Source: Arcicella aquatica
GTDB lineage: Bacteria > Bacteroidota > Bacteroidia > Cytophagales > Spirosomataceae
Assembly: GCF_034928825.1 (NCBI RefSeq)
Contig: NZ_JAYFUL010000002.1
Span: 62,001 to 126,000 of the forward strand
Length of the DNA stretch: 64,000 nucleotides
Direction: 5' to 3'
Every line of letters starts with the position of its first letter. Positions within the stretch are counted from its first letter, which is position 1. Under the pieces are notes generated by a model. The model made no database searches. It was not told the origin of the DNA and saw nothing but the letters and a program-made list of their open reading frames with translations. The translations under genes and the position numbers were made by a program. Positions 1 to 8,407 of this stretch are shown one piece after another.

Positions 1-1
1 A

Positions 2-973
2 TTAAAAAAAGATACAACGGCTATCAATGAGTACGTTTCTCAAATTCGCTCGATACAACACATCGAATTGAGAGCCCTAGAAAGGGGTTATTTAAAAAAA
101 ATCTACGTAGATGAAGGGCAATTTGTTAAAAAAGGACAGTTAATGTTCCAGATTTTACCGTTGCAATACCAAGCTGAATTTCAAAAAACTCAGGCTGAAG
201 CCAATTATGCTGAGATTGAATATAAAAACACGAAATTATTAGCTGATAGCAACATCGTTTCTCGTAATGAGTTGGCCTTAACTAAAGCCAAATTTGATAA
301 AGCAAAAGCTGAAATGGAGTTGGCCAAAGTGCACCTTGGTTTCACTGAAATCAAAGCGCCTTTTGATGGTATCATGGACCATTTTTATGTACGAGAAGGT
401 AGTCTTCTGGCAGAAGGAGATTTACTTACTACTTTGTCTGACAACAGCAAAATGTGGGTATATTTTAACGTCCCAGAATCAGAATATCTAAATTTCAAAA
501 CTAAGTCGAACAATAGTAATGTGCCAGTTGTAAAACTCAAGATGGCTAATCAAGATATTTTTGAATATCCAGGAGTTGTTCAAACAATTGAAGCAGACTT
601 TAATAATGAAACGGGAAATATTGCTTTCAGAGCTACTTTTCCTAACCCTAATAAGCTATTAAGACATGGAGAAACAGGTAACATCCAGATGGTTGTACCG
701 CTGAAAAATGCTGTGATTATTCCACAGAAAGCTACATTCGAAATCTTGGAAAAGAAGTATGTATTTATCGTAGATAAGAATAATGTAGTTAATTCAAAAG
801 AAATTACGATTGGTGCTGAATTGCCAGATTTATATATCGTCAAAAGCGGATTAACTGGTAATGAAAAAATACTTCTTGAAGGTTTGAAGAAGGTTAGAGA
901 CAACGATAAGATTATCTACGATTACAAAGACCCTAAATCGGTCATTGCTAATTTGAGAGTTTATGCGGAGTAG
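2..973 (+). CDS. RND efflux periplasmic adaptor (HlyD/AcrA family), 5' end outside window
   Basis: This is the membrane-fusion protein that bridges an inner-membrane RND pump and an outer-membrane channel. The reading frame is open from base 2, so the true start and signal peptide lie before the window. The TTG at 68 gives an apparent start but sits inside the lipoyl region. Visible parts are the first lipoyl half (LKKIYVDEGQFVKKG), a helical hairpin rich in A, K and E, the second lipoyl half (FTEIKAPFDGIMDHFYVREG), then beta-barrel and membrane-proximal domains. The permease follows after 140 bp and the outer-membrane factor overlaps the permease, so this is the first gene of a tripartite pump operon. 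The substrate cannot be read from the sequence. Confidence 0.93.
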   Translation, partial: LKKDTTAINEYVSQIRSIQHIELRALERGYLKKIYVDEGQFVKKGQLMFQILPLQYQAEFQKTQAEANYAEIEYKNTKLLADSNIVSRNELALTKAKFDKAKAEMELAKVHLGFTEIKAPFDGIMDHFYVREGSLLAEGDLLTTLSDNSKMWVYFNVPESEYLNFKTKSNNSNVPVVKLKMANQDIFEYPGVVQTIEADFNNETGNIAFRATFPNPNKLLRHGETGNIQMVVPLKNAVIIPQKATFEILEKKYVFIVDKNNVVNSKEITIGAELPDLYIVKSGLTGNEKILLEGLKKVRDNDKIIYDYKDPKSVIANLRVYAE

Positions 974-1113
974 TCAAGCAGTGCTGTGAAATAATGATTG
1001 GATAAATAAGCGATTCTTAAATCCTTTATCCATTAGCTATCAAGCTATTATTCATTAAATCACTTATTGGCTAAGTCACTCATTTATATCTGTATTCAAA
1101 CAAATTCAAGGAT

Positions 1114-4100
1114 ATGTTTAGTAAATTCATTCATAGGCCAGTATTGGCCATAGTAATATCAATTGTCATTATCTTCTTGGGGGTTTTGTCTATTAAGACC
1201 TTACCTACCTCACAGTTCCCTGAGATTGCTCCACCCGTAGTCATGGTGAGTGCCTCTTATCCTGGAGCTAGTGCCAAAGTACTGACAGAATCCGTTCTTA
1301 TTCCACTTGAACAAGCCATCAACGGTGTTTGGGGAATGAGATACATGACCTCCGATGCTACCAGTGCGGGTGAGGCTAACATCCAAATTGTATTCAACCT
1401 AGGAACCGACCCTGACCAAGCCTTAGTGCAGGTTAATACAAGGATTGCACAGGTGTTGAACAGACTCCCACCATTAGTACAACGTGAAGGGGTAGTTGTA
1501 AACCGTGTAATGAACAGTATGTTGATGTATGTCAACCTGTATAGTAAAGACAAGAACGCCGATATGAAATTCTTGTTCAACTTTGCTGGGGTAAACATGA
1601 TTCCTGAACTACAGCGTATCAATGGTATAGGGCAGGCTCGTATTTTGGGTAGCCGTCAATATGCGATGCGTGTGTGGCTAAATCCTGATAGAATGCGTGC
1701 TTACAATATTTCAGCAGATGAAGTAATGGCAGCACTGTCTGATCAAAGTGTGATTGGTTCACCGGGTCGTGTAGGTAGAGCAGATGGTAAGCGAGCAGAA
1801 GCACTGGAATATGTGTTGACCTACCAAGGTAGGTTTAATAAACCCGAACAGTATAAAGACGTCATCGTCAGGGCCAATGCCAAAGGGGAAATTCTAAGGC
1901 TAAAAGATGTCGCCAATGTAGAGCTAGGAAGTGAGTATTACGATATTTATTCTAACCTGAATGGTTATCCATCGGCGGCTATTGTATTGAAACAGACTTA
2001 TGGTAGTAATGCAAGTGATGTTATTAAGAACGTAAAAAGCAAATTAGATGAACTGAAAAAGACGTCGTTTCCACCAGGAATGGATTATCAAATCAGTTAT
2101 GACGTTTCTAACTTCCTTGATGCTTCTACCGAAAACGTAATCCATACATTAAGAGATGCCTTTATTTTGGTGGCCTTGGTTGTATTTATATTCCTTGGCG
2201 ATTGGCGTTCTACGCTTATTCCAACGTTGGCCGTACCAATCTCCCTTATTGGAGCCTTTACGTTTATGAAGTTCTTTGGACTTACCATCAATATGATTAC
2301 GCTTTTTGCACTCGTATTGGCAATTGGTATTGTGGTAGATGATGCCATCGTCGTCGTCGAGGCCGTCCATGCCAAAATGGAAGAAGAACATCTCTCCCCT
2401 TATAAGGCTGTACGGAAAGTACTTGGTGAAATCAGTGGAGCTGTTATCGCGATTACCTTATTGATGACAGCCGTGTTTGTACCCGTAGCATTTATGTCGG
2501 GTCCAGTGGGTATTTTCTATCGTCAGTTCTCTATCACGATGGCCAGCTCAATTATTCTGTCTGGTATTATTGCCCTTACGGTTACTCCTGTATTGTGTGC
2601 CATGATTTTGAAAAACAATCATGGGAAGCCTAAAAAGAAGACATTTCTTGATAAAGGTATCGATGCTTTCAATAGAGGTTTTGAAAAACTGACTGGAAAA
2701 TACGTAGCATTATTACGCCGTATTGCTCATAAAAAATGGATTACCGTAGGTATGTGGATAGTATTTGTGGTGGGTATTGTAGCAATAACCAGCAATTTAC
2801 CATCTGGCTTTATTCCAAGTGAAGACCAAGGGATGATTTATGCCATTATCCAGACACCTCCAGGATCAACGCTTGAAAGAACCAATGATATTTCTCGCAA
2901 GCTTCAGACGATTGCTGAGAAAGTAGAAGGAATTCAATCGGTATCGGCACTAGCAGGTTATGAAGTACTTACTGAAGGACGTGGTTCAAACGCTGGTACT
3001 TGTTTAATTAACTTAAAACCTTGGTCAGACCGTGAGCATTCCGTTTCTGAAATCATCTATGAACTAGAAGAGAAAGCAAAGGAGATTCCTGGAGCGACAA
3101 TCGAATTCTTTGACCCACCAGCTGTACCAGGATATGGAGCTGCGGGCGGTTTTGCCTTACAATTGCTTGATAAAACCAATAGCGGTGATTACAACCAATT
3201 GGAACGTGTGAAGAACGACTTCATGAAAGAATTAGAAAAACGTAAAGAGCTGACAGGTTTATTTACCTTCTTTAGTGCTAACTATCCTCAGTATGAATTG
3301 GAGATAGATAACCAATTGGCCATGCAAAAAGGCGTTTCTATTGGTAATGCCATGAATACCTTGTCAATTTTGGTAGGTAGTACTTATGAGCTTGGCTTTA
3401 TCAAATTCCAACGTTTCTTCAAAGTGTTTGTGCAGTCGTCGCCTGAATTCAGAAGATTGCCTGAAGATATCATGAAGCTTTATGTAAAGAATAATCGTGA
3501 TGAGATGGTGCCTTTTTCAGCCTTTATGAAAATCAAAAAGATGCAGGGTCCTAACGAAATCAACCGTTATAATATGTATTCAACGGCTTCTATCAGAGGT
3601 GGTGCAGCCAAAGGATTTAGTAGTGGTGAGGCAATTGCAGCAGTACAAGAAGTAGCCAAAAAGACTTTACCACACGGTTTTGATATCGACTGGGCGGCTC
3701 TTTCATACGATGAGGTTAGACGTGGTAACGAAGCTGTTTATATCTTCTTAATCGTGTTAGCCTTTGTTTATGTAGTTTTGGCTGCACAGTACGAAAGCTT
3801 TATTATTCCATTAGCCGTAATTTTATCTTTACCTGCTGGGGTGTTTGGTTCATTTATGTTCATCAAGTCGATGGGACTAGCGAATGATATTTATGCACAA
3901 GTAGGTCTGGTCATGTTGATTGGTTTGCTAGGCAAGAATGCTGTGTTGATTGTAGAATTTGCCATGCAAAAACATCATGAAGGAGCAACCGTATTGGAGG
4001 CCGCCATCGAAGGAGCCAAAGTTCGTTTTCGCCCTATCTTGATGACATCCTTTGCATTCATTGCTGGGTTAATTCCATTAGTGATGGCTCATGGTGCTGG

Positions 4101-4320
4101 TGCTATCGGAAACCGTACCATTGGTGCTTCTGCCCTAGGCGGTATGCTTTTCGGTACCATTTTCGGAGTACTGATTGTACCTGGCTTGTACTACATATTC
4201 GGCTCTATAGCTGAAGGCCGTAAGCTTATCAGAGACGAAGATGACGACTCGTTGACCGAAAGCTTAGTTCATTCAATAGACTCTTTCCCACAATTAGACG
4301 ACAGCAAAGATGATGAATAA
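1114..4320 (+). CDS. RND multidrug efflux permease (HAE1/AcrB family)
   Basis: Inner-membrane proton-driven efflux pump of 1068 residues, the normal length of the AcrB/MexB family. The protein opens with the typical first membrane helix after FIHRPVLA. It carries the proton-relay residues expected from AcrB: the Asp pair 409-410 (IVVDDAIVVVEA) in helix 4 and Lys941 (GLLGKNAVLIVEF) in helix 10. Two large periplasmic loops follow helices 1 and 7. The acidic C-terminal tail (about 25 residues rich in D and E) is longer than in AcrB. It lies 140 bp after the adaptor, and its last 11 bases overlap the next gene. Family assignment is secure; drug range is unknown. Confidence 0.97.
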   Translation: MFSKFIHRPVLAIVISIVIIFLGVLSIKTLPTSQFPEIAPPVVMVSASYPGASAKVLTESVLIPLEQAINGVWGMRYMTSDATSAGEANIQIVFNLGTDPDQALVQVNTRIAQVLNRLPPLVQREGVVVNRVMNSMLMYVNLYSKDKNADMKFLFNFAGVNMIPELQRINGIGQARILGSRQYAMRVWLNPDRMRAYNISADEVMAALSDQSVIGSPGRVGRADGKRAEALEYVLTYQGRFNKPEQYKDVIVRANAKGEILRLKDVANVELGSEYYDIYSNLNGYPSAAIVLKQTYGSNASDVIKNVKSKLDELKKTSFPPGMDYQISYDVSNFLDASTENVIHTLRDAFILVALVVFIFLGDWRSTLIPTLAVPISLIGAFTFMKFFGLTINMITLFALVLAIGIVVDDAIVVVEAVHAKMEEEHLSPYKAVRKVLGEISGAVIAITLLMTAVFVPVAFMSGPVGIFYRQFSITMASSIILSGIIALTVTPVLCAMILKNNHGKPKKKTFLDKGIDAFNRGFEKLTGKYVALLRRIAHKKWITVGMWIVFVVGIVAITSNLPSGFIPSEDQGMIYAIIQTPPGSTLERTNDISRKLQTIAEKVEGIQSVSALAGYEVLTEGRGSNAGTCLINLKPWSDREHSVSEIIYELEEKAKEIPGATIEFFDPPAVPGYGAAGGFALQLLDKTNSGDYNQLERVKNDFMKELEKRKELTGLFTFFSANYPQYELEIDNQLAMQKGVSIGNAMNTLSILVGSTYELGFIKFQRFFKVFVQSSPEFRRLPEDIMKLYVKNNRDEMVPFSAFMKIKKMQGPNEINRYNMYSTASIRGGAAKGFSSGEAIAAVQEVAKKTLPHGFDIDWAALSYDEVRRGNEAVYIFLIVLAFVYVVLAAQYESFIIPLAVILSLPAGVFGSFMFIKSMGLANDIYAQVGLVMLIGLLGKNAVLIVEFAMQKHHEGATVLEAAIEGAKVRFRPILMTSFAFIAGLIPLVMAHGAGAIGNRTIGASALGGMLFGTIFGVLIVPGLYYIFGSIAEGRKLIRDEDDDSLTESLVHSIDSFPQLDDSKDDE

Positions 4321-5752
4321 TAGAAAGACCCTGAACTATTTAGTAGCAAGTAGCATACTTTCTCTGGTGGCAGCTTGTATGCCAGCCTCATTGGTTCAGG
4401 TTAATAGAACAGCAAACAAAACAGTCCCTGCGAGCTATAATAGCTCGCAGGATACTACCAATAGTGTAAAGACAAAGTGGAGGGATTTTTTTACTGACCC
4501 TAACTTGATTGCTTTGATTGACACTGCTTTACACAACAATCAGGAATTGAATATTACCCTACAAGAAATTGAAATTTCGAGAAACGAAATTCAAGCACGA
4601 AAAGGGGAATATCTACCTTTTGTTAATTTAGGCGGAGGAGCAGGTGTTGAAAAAGTATCCAGATATACTAGTCAAGGCGCTAGCGATGCTTCTTCTGAAA
4701 TCAGACCTGGTAAAGAAACACCTGAGGTATTGCCAGATATGTATTTTGGAGCATTTGCCAGATGGGAACTAGATATTTGGCACAAACTGCGTAATGGTAG
4801 AAAAGTAGCAGTAACTAATTACCTAGCTTCTATTGAAGGTAAAAATTTCTTGGTAACTAATTTGGTTTCTGAAGTCGCTAAGTCTTATTATGAATTGATG
4901 GCACTTGATAATCAGCAAGATATTATCAGAAAGAACATCGTTATTCTGAATAATGCGCTATCAATCATCAAGCAAGAAAAAGATGCTGCCAAAGTTACCG
5001 AACTAGCCGTAATTAGGTTTGAAGCAGAGGTATTCAAAACGCAAAGTCTTCAATATGAAATTCAGCAAAAGATTGTTGAAACTGAAAATAGGATTAATTT
5101 CTTAGTAGGTAGATTACCACAACACGTTCAAAGAAATTCGGATAATTTTAATGGATTAGTTCCTGATAAAATTTCAGCGGGTATTCCGTCACAATTATTG
5201 GAAAACAGACCAGACATCAAACAAGCAGCATTAAATTTGTCGGCAGCTAAATTGAATATTGATATAGCTAAAGCTAATTTTTACCCTTCTTTGGGTCTTT
5301 CAGCAGGTTTAGGGTTTAGATCTTACAGTCCGTTATATTTATTGAGCATTCCTCAAGCATTAATGTCATCAATTGGAGGCGACATAGCAGGGCCGTTAAT
5401 TAACAAAAATGCTATTACTGCTACTTACAAAAATGCTAATGCGAAGCAAATACAGGCAGTTTATGATTATGAACGAACCATTCTGAATGCATGTATTGAG
5501 GTGACTAACCAGTTATCTAATATTGGTAATCTGGAAAAGAAATACACCATGAAAAACAATCAGGTGCAAGCTCTTACTAAGTCAACGGACATCTCACTGA
5601 AGTTATTCAAATCAGCAAGAGCTGATTATATGGAAGTATTATTAACGCAGCGTGATGTTTTGGAGTCAAGAATGGAGCTGATTGAAACCAAAATGCTACA
5701 AATGAATGCCCTAGTAAATACTTATAGAGCATTAGGTGGTGGTTGGAATTAA
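4310..5752 (+). CDS. Outer-membrane efflux channel, TolC/OprM (NodT) family lipoprotein
   Basis: Outer-membrane factor of the pump encoded just upstream, 480 residues. A lipobox (LSLVAAC) places the lipidated Cys at residue 23 from the first Met, as in OprM-type channels. The remainder shows two TolC repeats, each with long helical stretches (for example residues near 90-250 and 310-470) and the repeat signature LLENRPDIKQAALNLSAAKLNI at the start of the second half. The start overlaps the permease end by 11 bases, indicating translational coupling. Two adjacent Met codons (4310 and 4313) are both possible starts. A strong hairpin terminator follows at 5791. Confidence 0.95.
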   Translation: MMNNRKTLNYLVASSILSLVAACMPASLVQVNRTANKTVPASYNSSQDTTNSVKTKWRDFFTDPNLIALIDTALHNNQELNITLQEIEISRNEIQARKGEYLPFVNLGGGAGVEKVSRYTSQGASDASSEIRPGKETPEVLPDMYFGAFARWELDIWHKLRNGRKVAVTNYLASIEGKNFLVTNLVSEVAKSYYELMALDNQQDIIRKNIVILNNALSIIKQEKDAAKVTELAVIRFEAEVFKTQSLQYEIQQKIVETENRINFLVGRLPQHVQRNSDNFNGLVPDKISAGIPSQLLENRPDIKQAALNLSAAKLNIDIAKANFYPSLGLSAGLGFRSYSPLYLLSIPQALMSSIGGDIAGPLINKNAITATYKNANAKQIQAVYDYERTILNACIEVTNQLSNIGNLEKKYTMKNNQVQALTKSTDISLKLFKSARADYMEVLLTQRDVLESRMELIETKMLQMNALVNTYRALGGGWN

Positions 5753-5790
5753 TTGGTAATCAATAATCATTTGCTATTTAATCATTAGGA

Positions 5791-5835
5791 TTACACAAAA
5801 AGAGTCTGTTTTTGAAACAGACTCTTTTTGTGTAA
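5791..5835. terminator. Hairpin terminator after the efflux operon
   Basis: A perfect inverted repeat with 21-bp arms and a 3-nt loop. The core arms are AAAAAGAGTCTG and CAGACTCTTTTT, so the right arm supplies its own T run. It lies 39 bp after the TolC-like gene and before the regulator at 5890, and would terminate the efflux operon transcript. Confidence 0.88.
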
Positions 5836-5889
5836 TTTAGCCCTTCAAGGACACTGTGAATCCTAATAACGATTTTGAAAATTTGAATA

Positions 5890-6582
5890 ATGAACGATAA
5901 CGACACAAAACGGCTTTCACGCTTAACTGCAATTTTGACACAATTGCAAACGAAACGCCTTTTGACGGCTAGAGAATTAGCAAACAAATTTTCGGTTAGC
6001 ATCAGGACTATTTATCGAGACGTTAGGGCTTTGGAGCAAGCAGGAGTACCAATTCTAACGGAAGAAGGAAAGGGCTATACGTTAATGGAAGGATATAAAA
6101 TTCCTCCTGTAATGTTTACAGAAAGCCAAGCCAATGCTTTAATTCTTGCAGAACAATTGGTATTAAAAAACAAGGATGCCTCTTTTATTAAAGACTACTC
6201 AGAAGCTATCGACAAAATTAAGGCTGTATTAGGGCATAGTATAAAAGACAAAGCAAACCTATTGGCAGAACGCACCCTATTTATTCAAAACATCAACAAC
6301 GAAAGAAACAGTAATAATATATCAGAGTTACAATTTGCTCTGACAAATTTTTATCTGGCAAGGATTGAATATATCAACGAAGCAGAAAACGTTACAAGCA
6401 GACTGATTGAACCATTTGCCTTATTAAGTACACAAGAGAATTGGTTATTAGTAGCATGGTGTCGTTTGCGGAATGAGTTTCGTTTTTTTCGGCTTGATAG
6501 AATCAAAAAACTAGAGGTGCTTACCGAGCAGTTTACTCCCCATGAAATGACCTTACAAGAATATTTTGATAAGTATCATTAA
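5890..6582 (+). CDS. YafY-family transcriptional regulator (HTH_11 + WYL)
   Basis: DNA-binding regulator of 230 residues. Residues about 8-62 form a DeoR-type winged helix-turn-helix (LLTARELANKFSVSIRTIYRDVRALEQAGVPI), the usual N-terminus of YafY proteins. The C-terminal half (about 135-215) is a WYL-type ligand-sensing domain, ending with the typical segment NEFRFFRLDRIKKLEV. The gene is preceded by the terminator at 5791 and followed, after a palindromic site and a good -7 box, by a DUF1761 gene. YafY regulators are commonly encoded beside the small gene sets they control, so the neighbours are the likely targets. The ligand is unknown. Confidence 0.92.
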   Translation: MNDNDTKRLSRLTAILTQLQTKRLLTARELANKFSVSIRTIYRDVRALEQAGVPILTEEGKGYTLMEGYKIPPVMFTESQANALILAEQLVLKNKDASFIKDYSEAIDKIKAVLGHSIKDKANLLAERTLFIQNINNERNSNNISELQFALTNFYLARIEYINEAENVTSRLIEPFALLSTQENWLLVAWCRLRNEFRFFRLDRIKKLEVLTEQFTPHEMTLQEYFDKYH

Positions 6583-6596
6583 TTTGTTTTTACCCC

Positions 6597-6631
6597 TGAC
6601 ATAGGGCTGTCATTACCCTCCTTTAGCTTTG
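6597..6631 (+). promoter_or_regulatory. Candidate YafY operator and promoter of the DUF1761-ydeI pair
   Basis: A palindrome TGACA-N6-TGTCA (6597-6612) lies 11 bp before TAGCTTTG (6624-6631), an exact match to the Bacteroidota -7 element TAnnTTTG. No convincing -33 element is present at 19-21 nt; the palindrome occupies that place, which would suit a regulator that replaces or blocks the -33 contact. Assignment to the upstream YafY regulator is inferred from position only. Confidence 0.5.
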
Positions 6632-6657
6632 CATCATAAACTTAAAAAAATAATTTT

Positions 6658-7071
6658 ATGATCAATCAATTAGCAAATCTAAATTGGATGAGTGTCTTAA
6701 TAGCTTTTACGCTATATTGTTTTGAGGGTGCTTTGTGGTTCACGTTACTATTCAGTAAACAGTATAAAATATCTTTGGGAAGAGAAAACGAAACTTTACC
6801 CAACAAACCCATTTTTATCATTGGCCCTGCAATTTGCACATTAGTGGTTACAATTGTAAGTGCCATATTAATGTATGCACTGAATATATCCACATGGGCA
6901 CAGATGTTTGAATTTTCATTACTTACTGGCATTGGATACTTGGTTGCCAACACGTTTAATATCGCCATCAATCCGAATATTCCTCGACCAATACTCTATG
7001 GAATCATTAGTGGCTCGTATCATTTAGTAGGTATTTTGATAACAAATAGTATTCTATTCATCATGAAATAA
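6658..7071 (+). CDS. DUF1761 family small membrane protein
   Basis: A 137-residue integral membrane protein with four predicted hydrophobic segments: near residues 10-30, 50-72, 80-100 and 112-135. The N-terminal pattern, a short hydrophobic stretch then ALWFTLLFSKQYK, and the overall size fit DUF1761, a family without known function. It is the first gene after the palindrome/promoter at 6597 and lies 10 bp before the YdeI-like gene, so the two are probably cotranscribed and controlled by the YafY regulator. Nothing in the sequence indicates a substrate or enzymatic activity. Confidence 0.75.
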   Translation: MINQLANLNWMSVLIAFTLYCFEGALWFTLLFSKQYKISLGRENETLPNKPIFIIGPAICTLVVTIVSAILMYALNISTWAQMFEFSLLTGIGYLVANTFNIAINPNIPRPILYGIISGSYHLVGILITNSILFIMK

Positions 7072-7081
7072 CGAAGGACTG

Positions 7082-7660
7082 ATGCAAAACAAGGATTTAG
7101 AAACTTTTTATCCCACAAATCGCCAAGAATGGAGAGAATGGTTGACAGAAAATCACCGCTCAAAACAGTTTATTTGGCTTGTTTGCTATAAAAAAAAGAC
7201 TAATATGCCAACGCTTTCTTGGAGCGAAGCCGTGGAAGAAGCCCTTTGTTTCGGCTGGATTGATAGTACAAGGAATACCGTAAACGATGAGAAATTTGTC
7301 CAGCTTTTCAGCAAAAGAAAAGCGAAGAGTACTTGGTCAAAAGTTAATAAAGAGAAGGTTTTGCTGCTTATTGAACAAGGACTGATGACACAGGCTGGTC
7401 ATGAAAGCATTGAAATTGCTAAACAAAATGGTTCATGGATAATACTGGATGAAGTAGAAGCCCTAAGTATCCCCACAGATTTGGAAGAAGCATTCAAAGC
7501 TAATCCAGATTCAATGGATTATTTCCTGAGTTTAAGCAAGTCGGTAAAGAAAGGTATCTTACAATGGATTGTACTTGCTAAACGAACTGAAACTAGAGCG
7601 AAAAGAATAAACGAGATAGTAGTAACGTTGGCACAAAAGCTAAAACCAAGACAGTTTTAG
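7082..7660 (+). CDS. YdeI/OmpD-associated family protein
   Basis: A soluble 192-residue protein of the YdeI family, recognised from the N-terminal pattern in which a short Trp-rich stretch is followed by LSWSEAVEEALCFGWIDS, then a Lys/Arg-rich segment ending in STWSKVNKEKV. The C-terminal part (about 150-190) is helical and basic, with SVKKGILQWIVLAKRTETRAKRI resembling the usual C-terminal domain. Members have been linked to cationic peptide or bacteriocin resistance in proteobacteria, but the biochemical role is not established. It follows the DUF1761 gene by 10 bp and ends 45 bp before a long hairpin shared with the convergent ilv operon. Confidence 0.85.
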   Translation: MQNKDLETFYPTNRQEWREWLTENHRSKQFIWLVCYKKKTNMPTLSWSEAVEEALCFGWIDSTRNTVNDEKFVQLFSKRKAKSTWSKVNKEKVLLLIEQGLMTQAGHESIEIAKQNGSWIILDEVEALSIPTDLEEAFKANPDSMDYFLSLSKSVKKGILQWIVLAKRTETRAKRINEIVVTLAQKLKPRQF

Positions 7661-7705
7661 GCAGAAGACTTTTTCTGTTGATTATATTTTGACCTTCTAA
7701 AATCA

Positions 7706-7747
7706 TTTATCACTAGAGAGGGAATTAATTTCCTCTCTAGTGATAAA
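7706..7747. repeat. TTTATCACTAG-ended hairpin, copy 1
   Basis: Inverted repeat between two convergent genes. Outer ends are TTTATCACTAG (7706-7716) and CTAGTGATAAA (7737-7747); the inner part is itself self-complementary but differs from the other two copies at 22953 and 37541. It probably acts as a terminator in both directions for the ydeI-like gene and ilvH. Membership in a repeat family is the notable point. Confidence 0.8.
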
Positions 7748-7762
7748 ATTGCATTTGTAATA

Positions 7763-8293
7763 CTAAACAATTTCCCAATCATGTTCGGGTAAATATTCTA
7801 CCAACCCTTTTTCGGTTTTACCTACCGCTACTCTTCCAGATTTTAGGTATTCCAGAATTTCCCAGTTTTTCATGTATTGATAAAACTCCAATATTTCAGT
7901 TTCAGTACCATTCTTTTCAATCACAACGTAGTCTAGCCCCCAGTGAACGACCTTTGCATTCCAATCGAGGTTTATTTCCTTGATATTCAAAGGAGAACCG
8001 CCTAGTGGTGTTGCCAATTTAAAAAGTGCGATTTCGTTGAATACAATTTCATGGTCTAGATAACCAAAAACGGCTAATACATCAACAACTTTACGAATTT
8101 GACGTACCAACTTTTCAACAGCTTCACGGCTTTCATGACGAATCACAATCGTGAATCTTGAAACACCTTTACGTTCGGTTTCGCAAACATTTAAAGATTC
8201 AATATTTAACCTCCTCCTTGTAAAAATAATGGTAATTCGGTTTAACAAACCAACGGTATTGGTTGTGAAAACGGATAATGTGTATGTTGTCAT
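7763..8293 (-). CDS. ilvH: Acetolactate synthase small (regulatory) subunit
   Basis: Regulatory subunit of acetohydroxyacid synthase, the first common enzyme of valine, leucine and isoleucine synthesis. It is 176 residues long. An N-terminal ACT domain (about 3-75) starts YTLSVFTTNTVGLLNRITIIFTRRRLNIESLNV, the pattern that binds valine for feedback inhibition. The C-terminal domain (about 90-170) is longer and more divergent than in E. coli IlvH. It is the last gene of the ilvD-ilvB-ilvH operon, 114 bp after ilvB, and the transcript probably ends at the hairpin at 7706. The choice of ilvH over ilvN follows convention only. Confidence 0.93.
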   Translation of the reverse strand: MTTYTLSVFTTNTVGLLNRITIIFTRRRLNIESLNVCETERKGVSRFTIVIRHESREAVEKLVRQIRKVVDVLAVFGYLDHEIVFNEIALFKLATPLGGSPLNIKEINLDWNAKVVHWGLDYVVIEKNGTETEILEFYQYMKNWEILEYLKSGRVAVGKTEKGLVEYLPEHDWEIV

Positions 8294-8407
8294 TTTAAAG
8301 TTCTGAATTTAGATTTTAGCTAATAGAATAAACATCTAAGAAGTATTAGAAAAGAAGTAATTGACTGATGAGAAATCACTCAATCACGATTCATTCACTC
8401 CATAAAT

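Noticed and set aside
2097..2391. Open frames antisense to the RND permease
   Set aside because: They mirror conserved membrane segments of the permease, lack start signals and show low-complexity translation; the sense gene explains the region completely.
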